Origin: Bactericera cockerelli
Taxonomy: Eukaryota; Arthropoda; Insecta; Hemiptera; Triozidae
Direction of reading: 5' to 3'
Assembly: GCA_024516035.1 (NCBI GenBank)
Contig: CM044967.1
Span: forward strand, 8,205,532 to 8,269,531
DNA length: 64,000 bases
Position 1 is the first letter of the stretch; every line of letters begins with the position of its first letter. A program made the translations under genes and the position numbers. The notes beneath the pieces were generated by a model. That model was not told where the DNA came from and did not search any database. It saw nothing but the letters and a program-made list of their open reading frames with translations. This document shows positions 31,471 to 43,230 of this stretch, piece by piece.

Positions 31471-31904
31471 GACTAAAAATACGACTAATAGTATCTTGTA
31501 TAGCACCTATTCATTTTGGATTCATACATTCACCTCATACAAGAAATGTCACTATAAACTTCGCTGTAGCTACTCGTAAATCTGGTAATTTTAAAGACTT
31601 CAACAAGATCACAATAGGAGTTCATCGTTGTCATGAACTTCCTAACAAAACAATGAACGAGCTTTAGAAGATTCTTCTTTATAAAGATGATAATATTGTC
31701 ACGACCTCCGAAAAGAAAGAAAAACCACAAAATGTTTTGAACAATGGACAGAGACACGTTTTGTAAGTTAATGCGCGTTTGAGAATTAGCAAGACAAGAA
31801 CAGAATTTCCAAACATAACCATAGATAGACCGAGTAAACCTGTATGTAAAGTGTTGAAAAATCTTAGACTATTAATCAGTGAAATAGCAGTTGTAAAGTC
31901 AAAG

Positions 31905-32125
31905 AGCTTGACAATGGCGCGTTGAATACACCGGTTCTCGTAGAATCACCGAAGTAAAGCAATGTCCAGCGAGGTGAAGACTTCGTGATGCTGCTGGCAT
32001 TCCTAACCAATCCAGTCTGGGTGAGGTTAATGTCGGTAGCAGGTTTGATGAGTTTCCTAAGAATGGAGGGTAACACCCCCGTTGTGATATGACCATGCAG
32101 TTGAAAGCGATGTTAAACTAGAACT
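31905..32125 (+). mobile_element. 5S rRNA-derived SINE, second copy
   Basis: CGTTGAATACACCGGTTCTC, ACCGAAGTAAAGC and CCAGCGAGG match the 5S-like head, which has an internal deletion after GACTTCGTGATG. The body AGTCTGGGTGAGG to AAAGCGATGTTAAAC matches the 828-1097 element. Confidence 0.8.
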
Positions 32126-32600
32126 TGAACGTGATGATATTAGTTACGATTTCATCAATCAGTCAACAGAAGAGAAGACCATCTTCTTTTTTTTAGGAAG
32201 GCTCTAATCGTTCGCTCCACCGCTACAATACATGTGCGAACTACAACGCCATAATGTAGTCCTCTCTTATGTTTGACGTCTTTAAAGAATGAGTAATGAG
32301 ATTGGAAGGTGTCAGATCAGAAGGTCTGGGAATCTTAATGACAGGTAGGTGAGAAAAGTCATTACATCCAAGTACTTCATCATAGATATAATTGCTAGGT
32401 AATGCAGCCTCGCTGACATATCGGATATTCGCATTATGCGAACCTATAATTTCCAAGATTAATATCAATAGAAATTGATGGTCCTCTGTGGTTTGAGTGT
32501 TCTAGAAAGTTGGTTCTCAACCTCCTTACCTCCTTGACCATGGACCACTTTCTCTGGACTACGCGATGGGACGTTGCGCCTCGTAAGATGCGAATTGGTG

Positions 32601-32815
32601 CGCTGGTAGTCAAGTGGTTAACGCGCTAGTCTGGTAATCCAGGGAGCGAAGGGATCCGTTGGTTCGAATTCCATCCAGAGCATGATTTTTTAGTCATTAA
32701 TTTGAGTTTGTGAACACCATAATAAAAAGACTCTGAGGGTTAGGTGGTAGAAAATGCTTTAAGCATTAACCTCGGCTGGTGGTTACCTTCCATTAAAGAG
32801 TGTTATTATTATTAA
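32601..32815 (+). mobile_element. tRNA-derived SINE, family 2
   Basis: Near-complete: head CTGGTAGTCAAGTGGTTAAC with B box GGTTCGAATTCC, body GACTCTGAGGGTTAGGTGG, end CATTAAAGAGTGTTATTATT. Confidence 0.85.
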
Positions 32816-33399
32816 TTCCATTCTCGTCGAAGTACCTCTTGAAGGGAATTCCATTATCATCGAAGATTTCCATTCCATTTCCAAATACCAAAATGAAATA
32901 AACCTTCCTCGAGTCTCTTGTGATAGGTGGGAAAATAATCAAGGAACAAGGGCTGGTCCCCTGGTAGTATCAAATGGATAATAGGAACAGAACTTTTAAC
33001 CAGCCTAGCTCGGTGGTCGATTTTGAAGCGGAAGAAAAAGCCAAAATTCTTCAGGGTGGTCCTGCATCAAATCGTTCAGAAAAATCGGACGATTCTACAC
33101 GTGTCAAAAAATCAAAAAATATTATACCCATTCTAGCTCAAAAAAAATACCATTGGTTTTATGGCAGCGTTAGAAAAATTCATGTCAGATATGTGCGCAA
33201 ATGGACACAAGGTAAATTGCGCAAGTGGGAGAGGAGACACTTTTTTACAAACAGGTAAAAACAGGAGCTGTTTTTACAATCAGCCAGGACGAGCTTGAAT
33301 GGGTTTGTGTCGGCAATTTTCTAACACAGCAAAATAGCTAGGAAGATAATCAGTATCAGTATAAACAGAAAAGTGAGAAGTTGTACTAGATGTACATGA

Positions 33400-33472
33400 A
33401 TATCAGAACATACCTGGACAGCTGTTTCGAGCTTATTTCCTCTCATCAGCGGGTAACAGGTCTGATTATACA
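33400..33472 (-). ncRNA. Hammerhead ribozyme, array copy 1 (stem changes)
   Basis: Core intact on the minus strand: CTGATGA (plus 33443-33449), GAAA (plus 33425-33428), GTC (plus 33417-33419). Stem II has one mismatch and stem I has changes (ACCCG against CAGGT, one mismatch), so it may be slower than the intron copies. Confidence 0.75.
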
Positions 33473-33541
33473 TGTCATCAACTAACCTCTCTATTTTAAT
33501 CAGTATAAACAGAAAAGTGAGAAGTTGTACTAGTGTACTGA

Positions 33542-33614
33542 ATATCAGAACATACCTGGACAGCTGTTTCGAGCTTATTTCCTCTCATCAGCGGGTAACA
33601 GGTCTGATTATACA
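33542..33614 (-). ncRNA. Hammerhead ribozyme, array copy 2 (stem changes)
   Basis: Core intact: CTGATGA (plus 33585-33591), GAAA (plus 33567-33570), GTC (plus 33559-33561). It shares the stem I and II changes of copy 1, so the array grew by duplication after those changes. Confidence 0.75.
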
Positions 33615-34080
33615 TGCCATCAACTAACCTCTCTATTTTAATCAGTATAAACAGAAAAGTGAGAAGTTGTACTAGATGTAAGTAATACACGTTTAAACTA
33701 TTTTACCTATTAACCCAGATAAAGACCATCAAAACTTATCGGCGTACCTCACGCTGTTACAACAGCTAGAACAATTAACCATAAATTTAATGACACTCAT
33801 TTCTCCATTGATTCACAGACAATTCTATTGATCCGGGATCCCACTGAGAGCAACATTTTGTCTCGCAACATTGCGGAGCACTTAGTATCGTTTCATGCTC
33901 CGCCCTTCCTTTAGAATCAAATGAGATCGAATTGAAACACTGCTCCACAACGCTGTGCAACAATTTTCATTCAAAATTTGACACTAAACGTTTTGAAACA
34001 GATCGTTGCTGAACGGATCCCAGCTTTCGACTTTACACTGTAAAATCTAAAATAGAAACAATAAAGTAAAAAAGTAAAAA

Positions 34081-34232
34081 GTTATCATATTTGTATTGAA
34101 GACTTCCGTTATATCATTATATCCCAACCGGCTTTACTAAATCTACGCTGAAACCGGGACTTGAACCACCGACCTCCAGGTAACAAATCCGCAGCCTTAT
34201 CGATCAAGCTACTGAGAGTTCTGAGGTCGGCT
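34081..34232 (-). mobile_element. tRNA-derived SINE, family 1
   Basis: Reverse copy from GTTATCATATTTGTATTG to CTGAGGTCGG, with a short insertion in the head (GAGAGTTCTGAGG). Confidence 0.8.
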
Positions 34233-35452
34233 ATAGAATAACAATATGAATATCATCTATTAATATTTTTATGATTCCTGAAATTTTGTGTCCCCAGATA
34301 TTTCAAACCTGCAGCCTACGGCTTGTGAGTCAACGGTATTTCCTTCTTCCCAATGCGTTTCGAACCTAAAGTAATTGTTGAGAAGAGTTGGGAATCGAAA
34401 ATTCTAAGAATAGAAACCTAGTTACACATTATGTGATTAATTCTAATAGATGCTCGTTATGTGAATTACCGGTAATCAGTGGGTGATGGTTCCCTGTAAT
34501 CAATTGCTATGATCGATATGGATGGAGATTACCCAGTACTAGACTTTGTTAGTACAGCTAGATGCTATCTCAATGATTATAAATGTCAATATTGTGCCTA
34601 CGCATAAGAAGTAGGTTATAAGTGTTTCATTAGCACAGTTTGAAGTTCAAACTGTATAAGATGGCGCAAAATAATAATTATTCGCTAAATGATCGCTTCC
34701 TAGAAAAATAATGCATATTTGTAGTAAAAAAACATTGCCGTAGGGTCGACAGGGGCATGCTTTAGAACCTTTTTCATTTAAAATCCTGTTACGAAGTAAA
34801 TCAGAAATATCGATGCCTCTAACTCTGATGGATGAGAAGTGACAAAAATACACAATAGTTTTATATTTCCAATTTAGGTGCTGGTTCATCACGAGTACAC
34901 AGCCAGGTGTCTGAGGTGTCCCTTAGAAACAAAAAATGTAACCACCGTTTGAATTCAAATTCTTGTCAGCGATGGGGTTCGAACACGTTATCTGTTCTTG
35001 GTAAGAAATATTACAGCTGCTGCTATTCAAGAAGTGAAAAAGTTGACATGGGCTGAGGCAATCTGTTACCTATTTAGGTTGGGTGGAAAAAAATTGAGAA
35101 GAACCACCCATAGAAGCGTCGCGTTCGCCTTTATCTAGTAGAGTCTAGATCGAATATTTTTTTTTCGACTCCTCATAAAGTGTCTTTTCACTATCTTTGT
35201 GTCCTGAGAATCTTGAGATGCCCTTCGACGCGTGATCTACTTTTGTAATTACAAGTAGCGACCAGTGGCGTGACTCTTACTTTGAAACCCCATTTCGGTT
35301 CTCATATCTGAAGATCTCCCTAAAGCAATTTCCCAAAATGGGTAGAAAAGACAATGCAGCCTAACAATGGACGTCATGATCAGTAGACCTACTGACCTTT
35401 GTCCTCAGATGGAAAAGTAATCAAAGTAATTTCAATAGTAATCACGTAATTG

Positions 35453-35575
35453 TTTTACTCACAATTCACAATTACTCAAACTCGCCTTAATTTTTTTGCC
35501 GTGGGAGTCTTGGGACTCGAACCACCGACCTCCACTTTACGAGTCCACCTTATCGATCAAGCTACTGAGGTCGGT
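35453..35575 (-). mobile_element. SINE family 1, diverged
   Basis: ACTCAAACTCGCCTTA, GACTCGAACCACCGACC and AAGCTACTGAGGTCGG match the family, with internal changes. Confidence 0.75.
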
Positions 35576-36346
35576 TCATCTGAAGAAATAAAGTATTGTC
35601 TACAAATCAGATTTTCTTTAAAAGATGAGTGTTTCACAGCCTTTTTTTTCGTAGCCATGAAACAGGAGCTACTGTAGACGCTTGTGGTCTGTGTTGTAGC
35701 TTGCCCATCCCGAAGTATGCCCCCCTCTTATAGGCGAGAAGCAATAGACTCAAAGTTACAGCCATTACCACGAAGAGAATAACGTAGTCATTCATAATAT
35801 GATAAAGATAACTCCTAGACTAAAGTTGTTATTAAGTTGCAAATATCAGAAGTTAGGTGAGTTAACGAGGCGAAACATAAATACGCTGTTCAAACGTGTA
35901 GGATGTAGCAACTTAAAGCTCGCAGCGGAGAAAGTCTCGGGAAAAATCCCCCGGTAGAAATGATGTCAAGTAAGTTTGCACTGAAATGCTTAGGTAAACT
36001 TTCCAAGTATCTAACGTAAAGTACAAGTGCCTACTTACTTCAAATTAAGGAGACTTTTTTAAGTGCGCATTCGAAAAGTACCTAGCTCGTTATTAAAGAA
36101 GAAAACTCTTCATGGAAGCGTATTAAATTCCTGCAGTCTGCATTGCTGAAAAAAAAAAAAATATACCGTTTCTTTTTTAAATAAATTATGTTCGTGACAT
36201 ATTTATAAATGAAAATGTTTATTTGTAACACATGTTTGTAGAATATTCATAAAATAGAGGATGATGGAAATAAGTTTATTTTCTAGGACAACTTATTTGT
36301 GTTTCCGTTTCTGGGTGCGCTCATGTGCTCATCCTTGTAAGAAGCA

Positions 36347-36529
36347 TTTGAAGACGTGTGAGATACGAGATTTGTTGGGGAAGAGAAGAAAGATTTGAAG
36401 ACGTGTGAGATACGAGATTTGTTGGGGAAGAGAAGAAAGATTTGAAGACGTGTGAGATACGAGATTTGTTGGGGAAGAGAAGGAAGATTTGAAGACGTGT
36501 GAGATACGAGATTTGTTGGAGAAGAGATG
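36347..36529 (+). repeat. 47-bp minisatellite, 3.9 copies
   Basis: Unit starts TTTGAAGACGTGTGAGATAC at 36347, 36394, 36441 and 36488, nearly identical. Confidence 0.95.
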
Positions 36530-37584
36530 ATTTTAATATTAGCTGAGAAATTATCAGCTCAAATCTCGCCTGGACTCAAACCTCAAACTGGGTACAGCCA
36601 TGTTTTTTTTTGTATAATACTGCTTATAATCCCTAATTCTCAAGTAGCATCATCATCATTGATCAGTTTTATGGGAGGTCAATATTTGCCTATCTGTTTC
36701 AGTAATAAAGTTAGCTAAGACATGGCCGTTCTGGTGGCTGGGGGTTGTTGATTTAAAACAAACTTTCCACATTCATTACCGTTTGAAAGTCAGATAAAGC
36801 ATGGTGGTAATGTTGAATGCTGCAGTACGTATATTTAATTTTTGTGGTGTGTATGACCATAGATGTTGACATGCACCACTATAATCTAATAAAAGATAGA
36901 TAGATAGATATTTAATTTTTAAAGTACAAAATCTGATTGATTGAATCTGCTAGATGGAAAGGAAAGTCCATCCGACATGTGTTTATCGAGTTATGAGCAT
37001 CGTATGGTACTTTAATAAATGCATACACATAGTAGGTATACAGTATGGGGTATCTGTATGGGGTTATTTTTGCCCCGATGCCAAAAAAAGGTACAAAGGT
37101 ACACACAAACTAATCATGATAGATATTATACCAGATAAATGAAAATTAGCTTCCGGGATGTTTCAAAGGAAAGAGAGAAAGGTAATAAAAAAGTCAAAGT
37201 AAACACACCTGCTACTACCCTAGTACCCTATATTTACTTTTCTGCCCCTGAAATTCTGAGAGAGCGTATTGATCATTTAAAGTTTCATGTCTACTTTGGA
37301 TGGGAAAATCAAAGTTTAATGTCCGTTTTAATGAAAAATAAAATTGAAACGTATCTCTTGATGAAAAAACTTGGAGAAAGTATATTTCCCCCTCCCTGCT
37401 TCCTAAAGTGAACACAGGAAGAGGAGAGTTTATCACTCTGCAGATATACAGGGTGCCTATAGTTGACAATTTAAACAGCTATTTTCCTTTCTCAAGCCTG
37501 TGCTTAGTGTGCTTCTCGTTATTTGTTAGTCAGTCAACAACAAAAAAAAATACTTCCGATTTCTAATATTAAAAATTTCTCGGA

Positions 37585-37740
37585 AATAAAAGTGATAAGT
37601 TGTGCTAGACGTGTATCACATGAATATCAGAATATACCTACCTGAGTCCACAAGTGAAAAAACTGTTTCGAGCTAATAGGTTCTCTTCAGAAAGCAGTAC
37701 TTATGAATATTCATCCCAACAGAGACATCTTTATTTTAAT
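37585..37740 (-). repeat. Diverged relative of the hammerhead repeat
   Basis: AAGTTGTGCTAGACGTG, CATGAATATCAGAATATACC and CTGTTTCGAGCTAATAGG follow the order of the hammerhead unit. The core reads CTGAAGA in place of CTGATGA and stem I is broken by an insertion, so it is not a ribozyme. Confidence 0.6.
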
Positions 37741-37820
37741 CAGTCAAACTGAGAAAATTGAACTCGATGAACATTGGTATCAGAACACAAATGAGAAATT
37801 GATCTCGATGAATATTGGTA

Positions 37821-38643
37821 TCTCTATATATAAATGAGAAATATGGACGGGCTTTGTGGGTTTGTGGATTTGTGGGTTTGTGGGTTTGTGGCTTTGTGTG
37901 CAGGAATTGTTTAGGCGAAACGGTAAGAGATAGCGAAAAATTGATGAGAACCGACCCCAAGTAAAATTGCCGGAAAATACCAGGAAAACTTTCAAAAGTC
38001 CGAAATTCCAAACCGTCCTTGAGTTATGAACTTCCTCAAGTATTTCCTTGAGGAAGGGTCCGATTTTAAGACAGTCTTTGCCCTGGAACTTGAAATCTAT
38101 CGCGAGGACCTATATTTTTTATTATCTAATAACACATTAGACAAAATTATCTTTCATTTAATTCATTTTAGGTCACATTCTGACGTACCGTTCTGGAGAT
38201 ATAAGCCAGAATGTTCGAAATTTCGACCTTTTTTTCAGACTTTTCACGTTTTTTAGCAGATTCCAGCGCGGAACTGAAAATTTGTCGCGAGGACCTATAT
38301 TTTTTATTATTTAATAACATATTAGATAAAACTAGCTTTCATTTAATTCATATTAGGCCATATTCTGACGTATTGTTCTCGAGATAGAAGCCAGAATGTT
38401 TGAAATTTCGACCATTTTTTTTAGACTTTTCACGTTTTTTTTACAGATTCCAGCACGGAACTTAAAAGTTATCGCGAGGACCTGTATTTTTATTGTTAAA
38501 AACTGTCTGAGAACATCACATGATTTTATTTGAGCCCTTTGTATTCTGACAAACCGTTCTCGAAATATGGGCCAGTTTGCTACATTATCAATATCCGCTA
38601 TGATAGATTTGGCTCGGGATTTTGAAATTTACAGCGATGATGG

Positions 38644-38693
<50 letters not shown>

Positions 38694-38698
38694 ATGGG

Positions 38699-38729
<31 letters not shown>

Positions 38730-38912
38730 GGTGTGTGTGTGGATGGGTGTGTGTGTGGATGGGTGTGTGTATGTGTGTGGTGTGTGTGATGTGTGTGTGT
38801 GTGGGTTGATGGATGTGTATGTGTGGGTGGGTGGGTGTGTGTGTGTGGGTGAGTGGGTGTGTGTGTGGATGGGTGTGTGTGTGGATGGGTGTGTGTATGT
38901 GTGTGGGTGTGT

Positions 38913-38949
<37 letters not shown>

Positions 38950-39089
38950 GTTTGGATGGGTGTGTGTGTGTGGATGGGGTGTGTGTGTTGATGTGTGTGT
39001 GAGTTGTGTGTATGTGGTGTGTGGGTGTGGTGTGTGATGTATGGGTGGTGTGTGTGTGATGGCTTGGCGAAGCGGGTGCAGCCCGCTAG
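37821..39089 (+). mobile_element. Non-autonomous Helitron (1269 bp)
   Basis: Starts TCTCTATATATAAATGAG and ends with hairpin GCGGGTGCAGCCCGC and CTAG. Inserted between A (37820) and T (39090). The joined flanks GGTA + TCATAACATA match the array unit GGTATCAGAACATA. Inside are three diverged copies of a roughly 186-bp unit (with ATCGCGAGGACC at about 38098, 38284 and 38471) and a long GT-rich microsatellite at 38643-39060. No Rep/helicase is present. Confidence 0.87.
38643..39060 (+). repeat. (GT)n-rich microsatellite
   Basis: Imperfect GT repeat with GGATGGGTGT interruptions. The cysteine/valine or threonine/histidine reading frames it makes are not genes. Confidence 0.95.
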
Positions 39090-39299
39090 TCATAACATAA
39101 ATGAGAAATTGAACTCGATGAACATTAGTATCCGAACATAAATGAGAAATTGATCTCGATGAATATTGGTATCAGAACATAAATGAGAAATTGAACTCGA
39201 TGAGCAACATTGGATTACTCAGAACATTTCAATAAATGAGAAATTGAACTCGATCAACATTGGTATCAGAACATAAATATAGGTAGTTCTTAAGGCGCT

Positions 39300-39395
39300 A
39301 GTCTGGTGATCCAGACTCCGTTAGTTCGAATCCCACCCAATACATGAATTTTTTTCTCATTTATTTGAGATTTTGACCACATAATAATAACACCA
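39300..39395 (+). mobile_element. SINE family 2 fragment
   Basis: GCTAGTCTGGTGATCCAG, GTTCGAATCCCACCCAA and GACCACATAATAATA match the family 2 head and first body part. Confidence 0.65.
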
Positions 39396-39829
39396 AAAAA
39401 ACTGCTGAAATACTAAGACACTATAGCATTAATCAGACAGTATAAATAAAAAGACGATATTATGATTAGGTATAATAACAACGTGCTGAAATCATGAGAT
39501 CTCATGATTTGAATTTCCAAAGTCCAAAAAAATCCGAGCTCTGTGGAGTATTTTTTTTATCTACTTTCGGAATCACTCCAGCTTTGTTGATAATGTTGAT
39601 GGTCTTTCAATTCAACTAAAGGTGAAAAAAATTACAGGTGATAAAAAAAAAGATGGAAAACTTATTTAGAGATAGGTGGTTGCAGAGGAAATTAAGAAGA
39701 GGTTGAGGAGATGGGACTGGTAGAATTGGAAATTGAGGAAAAATGAGTGAAGAGGAATGGGAACGTAGAATTTTAGCAAGGAAGAAGGTGTGAGAGTTAA
39801 ATACAAGAGACGGATAGGAGAAGATGATA

Positions 39830-40530
39830 GGGAGAGAGGAAGGTAGAGAGATGGATAGATACTTGAGAGAGTGAGAGAGATAGATAGAGAGGGAGGGAGA
39901 GAGAGAAAGAGAGAGGGAGGGAGGGAGGAAGGTAGAGAGATGGATAAAGACTTGAGAGAGTGAGAGAGAAAGAGAGAGGGAGGGAGGAAGGTAGAGAGAT
40001 AGATAAATACTTGAGAGAAAGAGAGACAAAATCGGGGGGAAAAAAGAGAGAGGGAGGGTGAGTAGAGAGAGAATAAAGGAGATAAAGGAATAGGGAATAT
40101 AGAGAGAGCAAGAGAGGCAAAGGTGAGAGATAATTTCAGAGAGAAGGTAAAAAGAGGGTAAGAAAGAGCCAAAGCGAAATAAAGGAAGGAAGAGAAGATA
40201 TGATAGAGTAAAAAGAGAGATGGAATAAAAAAAAGCAGAAACGAAGAGAAAAAGAGAGAAAACGACGGGTAAGAAAGAGAGAGAAATAAGAAAGGGAGGG
40301 GGAGAGAGAAAAATAGATACAGGGAAAGAAATTGAGTGAGAGAGAGAGAGATGTGAGAGGGTAAACGAGAGAGATAGAGGCAGAGAGAGGAAGACATCAA
40401 GAGAGAGAGGAAGGCGGGAAAGAGAGAGAGAGAGGAAAAAAAGGGAAGGAAGGGAGAGAGAGATAGAAAAAGAAAGAGTGAAAGAAATGAAGAGAGGGGA
40501 AAAAAGAGAGAGAGCAAAAGAAAAGGAGGA
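39830..40530 (+). repeat. 700-bp purine (GA-rich) tract
   Basis: Almost pure A/G on the plus strand, built of GAGAGAGAGGGAGGGA-type motifs, with partial repeats of AGGTAGAGAGATGGATA. The long minus-strand Ser/Leu-rich frame it produces is an artefact of composition. Confidence 0.93.
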
Positions 40531-40649
40531 AGAAAGCGGAATGACGTAATGTGAGGACTATTGGGAAGAAGAAAAGATGAATCAGGAGATTTCCAGGGAT
40601 TGAAACCAAAAACCATTACATCAGATAGAGTTACTTTCTTCATCTTGGA

Positions 40650-41630
40650 ATCTGTGAGTTGAGAGTTCCATTCCCGCCCGGAGCAAATATTTTTCCCGGA
40701 TTCTATCCCCAGAATAGTATTTTTTCCGGAGTTAGAATTTTATCAGGCTTAAGGAATAGTATTGTATGATATTTGATAGTATTATTTTAACATTAAATTC
40801 AAATTACATGAATCTCGAATTCGAACAATAAGGAAGATAAAGCTGGAACTTGGCAATCTAAAATTTGAGCCCAGGACATTAGTTTACATATTTTCTTTAG
40901 TATGTGTATGTGGTGCACAACTGTACAATTGTAAGTTTAGTATAACCTACACCATTGACCCTCGACCCCAGACCCTGGTACCTACAGCTTGATATAGACA
41001 ATTTCGGGACTCGGTTGTGGCCGCTTACATTCAATAGCATGTTTAGATATTTACGAGGTACTGACTCTACCCCAGGATCCAGGGTATAATCCTCCGTTGT
41101 GTTTGCGCACTAAGTTTGCGAGTATACTAGCATTTAGCAATGACGCTTTTGCCCCAAAACTTAGAAACTTAGAAATTTTTATTATTTATTTATTATGTAG
41201 TAGCATCTACTAGTAGTGTCCATGCAAAAAATGATCATAAAAACAATATTTATGCAAATAATTTCTTAAGCACGTGCAGATCAAGCAATGCGTTGGTTCG
41301 CAAAATTTCGTCCCAGTGTCTGAATATTGTACGCTGGAACTTCAATTACATTGGTTTCATGAGTTTAACAATAGCCGGTGAATCGAAAAAACCCACTTTT
41401 CCCAGCGACTTCCGGTTGGTATAGTATTCGTTGTCATAAAGTGACGCTCAATTATTGCCAGGAGTCGAGTTATTGCTGTGGTAAGTTACATGGTGGTTAA
41501 CTTGGAACATCTCGTGTGAATGGTCTTAGTAGTGCTTTATGTAGGACAATTTCGCAACCAAAGTTGCAGCTTTATCAAGGTAAGTTTCTGAACGTCTAAG
41601 TTTTGTATGACATAATGAACTCTTTGGGTG
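40650..41630. other. Unannotated stretch
   Basis: No convincing gene or repeat terminus was found. It may be old repeat DNA. Confidence 0.3.
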
Positions 41631-41702
41631 TAACTACCAGGCGAGGTTAATGCTCAAAGCATTTTCTACACCTACCTAACCCTCAGAGTCTTATTATTAT
41701 GC
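41630..41702 (-). mobile_element. SINE family 2 body fragment
   Basis: CCAGGCGAGGTTAATGCTC and CTAACCCTCAGAGTC on the plus strand are the reverse of the family body. Confidence 0.6.
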
Positions 41703-42029
41703 CCGTTGTATGAAACATGGCCATTGCAAACTTGGCTCATGAGTGATAATTATTTATATTTTTTTTGTTTTTGAGAACGTTAATAATGCGAGGATTATTT
41801 TTCAGAATTGATACTTTCAAAAAGTTGTTGTTATAAAAATACATGAATATTGTTAGGCCGGGATCCTACTGGAGTGGAACATTTTTGCCACCAATTTTTG
41901 TCACAGTCACTCTTTATGAAATCGAGATCCATCCCACTGACTGAAACATTGCTTTGCGACACTTCGCAGCATTTCCCCATACAAATTTGAAACGAAATTT
42001 TTGAAACAAAATGTTACATTCAGTATAGA

Positions 42030-42134
42030 CCGACCTCAGTAGCTTGATCGATAAGGCCGCGGACTTGTAATCTGGAGGTCAGTGGTTCAAATCCCGGTTT
42101 CAGCGTAGATTTAGTAAAGCGAGTTTATGTGTTT
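42030..42134 (+). mobile_element. SINE family 1, 3'-truncated
   Basis: CCGACCTCAGTAGCTTGATC, GGTTCAAATCCCGGTTTC and TAGTAAAGCGAGTTT. It stops before the GATATCAC part. Confidence 0.75.
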
Positions 42135-43063
42135 GAGTTAGTGAAAATATTTCCTATACTGAATGTACGAGTAAGTGATCCTTTCATTCAGTATTGCTCC
42201 TCAGCTTTTCTTGTAAAATTTGTAGCTCCAAGACTCAATGAACGTATCGAGCCCGCTAATGCCAGGGCTTTCCACAGGTTTGTCGGATCCCCAGGCTCTG
42301 GCTACTATTTAGGGCCACAAATACTTTTTCCATTTTTTCCGGGCTTCTGACTGACCCCCCGAATGAGTCCTGAGACAAACCCTGAGTGATGGTGAATTCA
42401 ATTTTATTGTTTTTTTTACTGATATATCAGATTTTCTTGTTAGCTGTTTATTATGGCTTTCTTTTTGAAAGGAAAACAACAGATTTTTACTGACATGGTT
42501 CCTGGACGCTTGTCAATTATTAGCCTTGTCAATCATAGACATTAGGTAGAACTTCCAAGAGATTTCTTCGCAGCTTCCATTATTTGCGATTACGATGATG
42601 TGATGATGACGATGTGATGGTAATGTGATGATGATAAGAATGATGATGCTGATAATATTATGTATGATTATAATTCTTCAGGAGGGGAGAGTGAATTCCT
42701 GTGACTGCAAAATAGGCTTTTCCAATGAAACGATGCTCAGTAATAAACAGATTCAAGTACTGGAAGAAGGGTTTACCCGTCGGATTTTCAGAATAAATCC
42801 TGTTTTTTTATAACAATAAAAACCCTTGTAGGTATCGGTAATTTATGAACAGATATTACAATCAGAAATTCCGCGAATATAATGTGATTGTTGGAAAAGC
42901 ATCGCATTAAACAAATTTAATAGAAGAAGAACAAAATGCATTGTAATGCACATTGCACAAGTGATATTAAAACAGGGTGAAGTTGTTGCCCGATATCCGG
43001 CCTATTATGAATACAAAAGAGAGCTTATGGTATTGTTTTTCTCTCCTATTTCCAGATTAGTGT

Positions 43064-43230
43064 CACTGGTAGTCAAGTGGTTAACGCGCTAGTCTGGTAG
43101 CGTAGAGATCCATTGGTTCGAATCCCACCCAATGCATGAATTTTTCCTCATTAATTTGAGTTTGTGTTACCTTTAGTGGAACGTAACCACCTGCTTGGTG
43201 GTTACCTTCCACTAAAGTGTGTTGTTATTA
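43064..43230 (+). mobile_element. tRNA-derived SINE, family 2 (internal deletion)
   Basis: CACTGGTAGTCAAGTGG head and B box GGTTCGAATCCC. The body lacks the GACTCTGAGGG segment and ends CTTCCACTAAAGTGTG. Confidence 0.8.

Larger units (their letters stand above)
33355..33680 (-). mobile_element. Tandem hammerhead repeat array, about 2.3 units
   Basis: Two full units (142-144 bp) and a partial third, each beginning ATCAGTATAAACAGAAAAGT on the plus strand. Each full unit carries a hammerhead on the minus strand. A transcript cut at both sites would release a 142-nt monomer (33558 down to 33417). Unit length is shorter than usual retrozymes, which is known to vary. Confidence 0.88.
37748..39280 (+). 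repeat. Tandem array interrupted by a Helitron
   Basis: Units like AAATGAGAAATTGAACTCGA and GAACATTGGTATCAGAACAT (about 45-50 bp) occur at 37750-37820 and 39090-39280. The Helitron at 37821-39089 splits one unit. Confidence 0.85.

Noticed and set aside
32974..33258. 94-residue frame beginning MDNRNRTFNQPSS
   Set aside because: No recognised family, no splice or promoter context, and surrounded by repeats. Not distinguishable from chance.
36347..36529. CRISPR-like array
   Set aside because: The repeats are contiguous with no unique spacers, in an animal genome. It is a minisatellite.
37139..37411. 90-residue frame beginning MKISFRDVSKERE
   Set aside because: Length is within chance for this composition and nothing in it is recognised.
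38629..39093. Long frames rich in Cys/Val/Gly or Thr/His/Pro on both strands
   Set aside because: They are the translation of a GT microsatellite inside a Helitron.
39666..40643. 325-residue Ser/Leu/Phe-rich frame on the minus strand
   Set aside because: It is produced by the purine tract, where stop codons are rare on the pyrimidine strand. It has no family signature.
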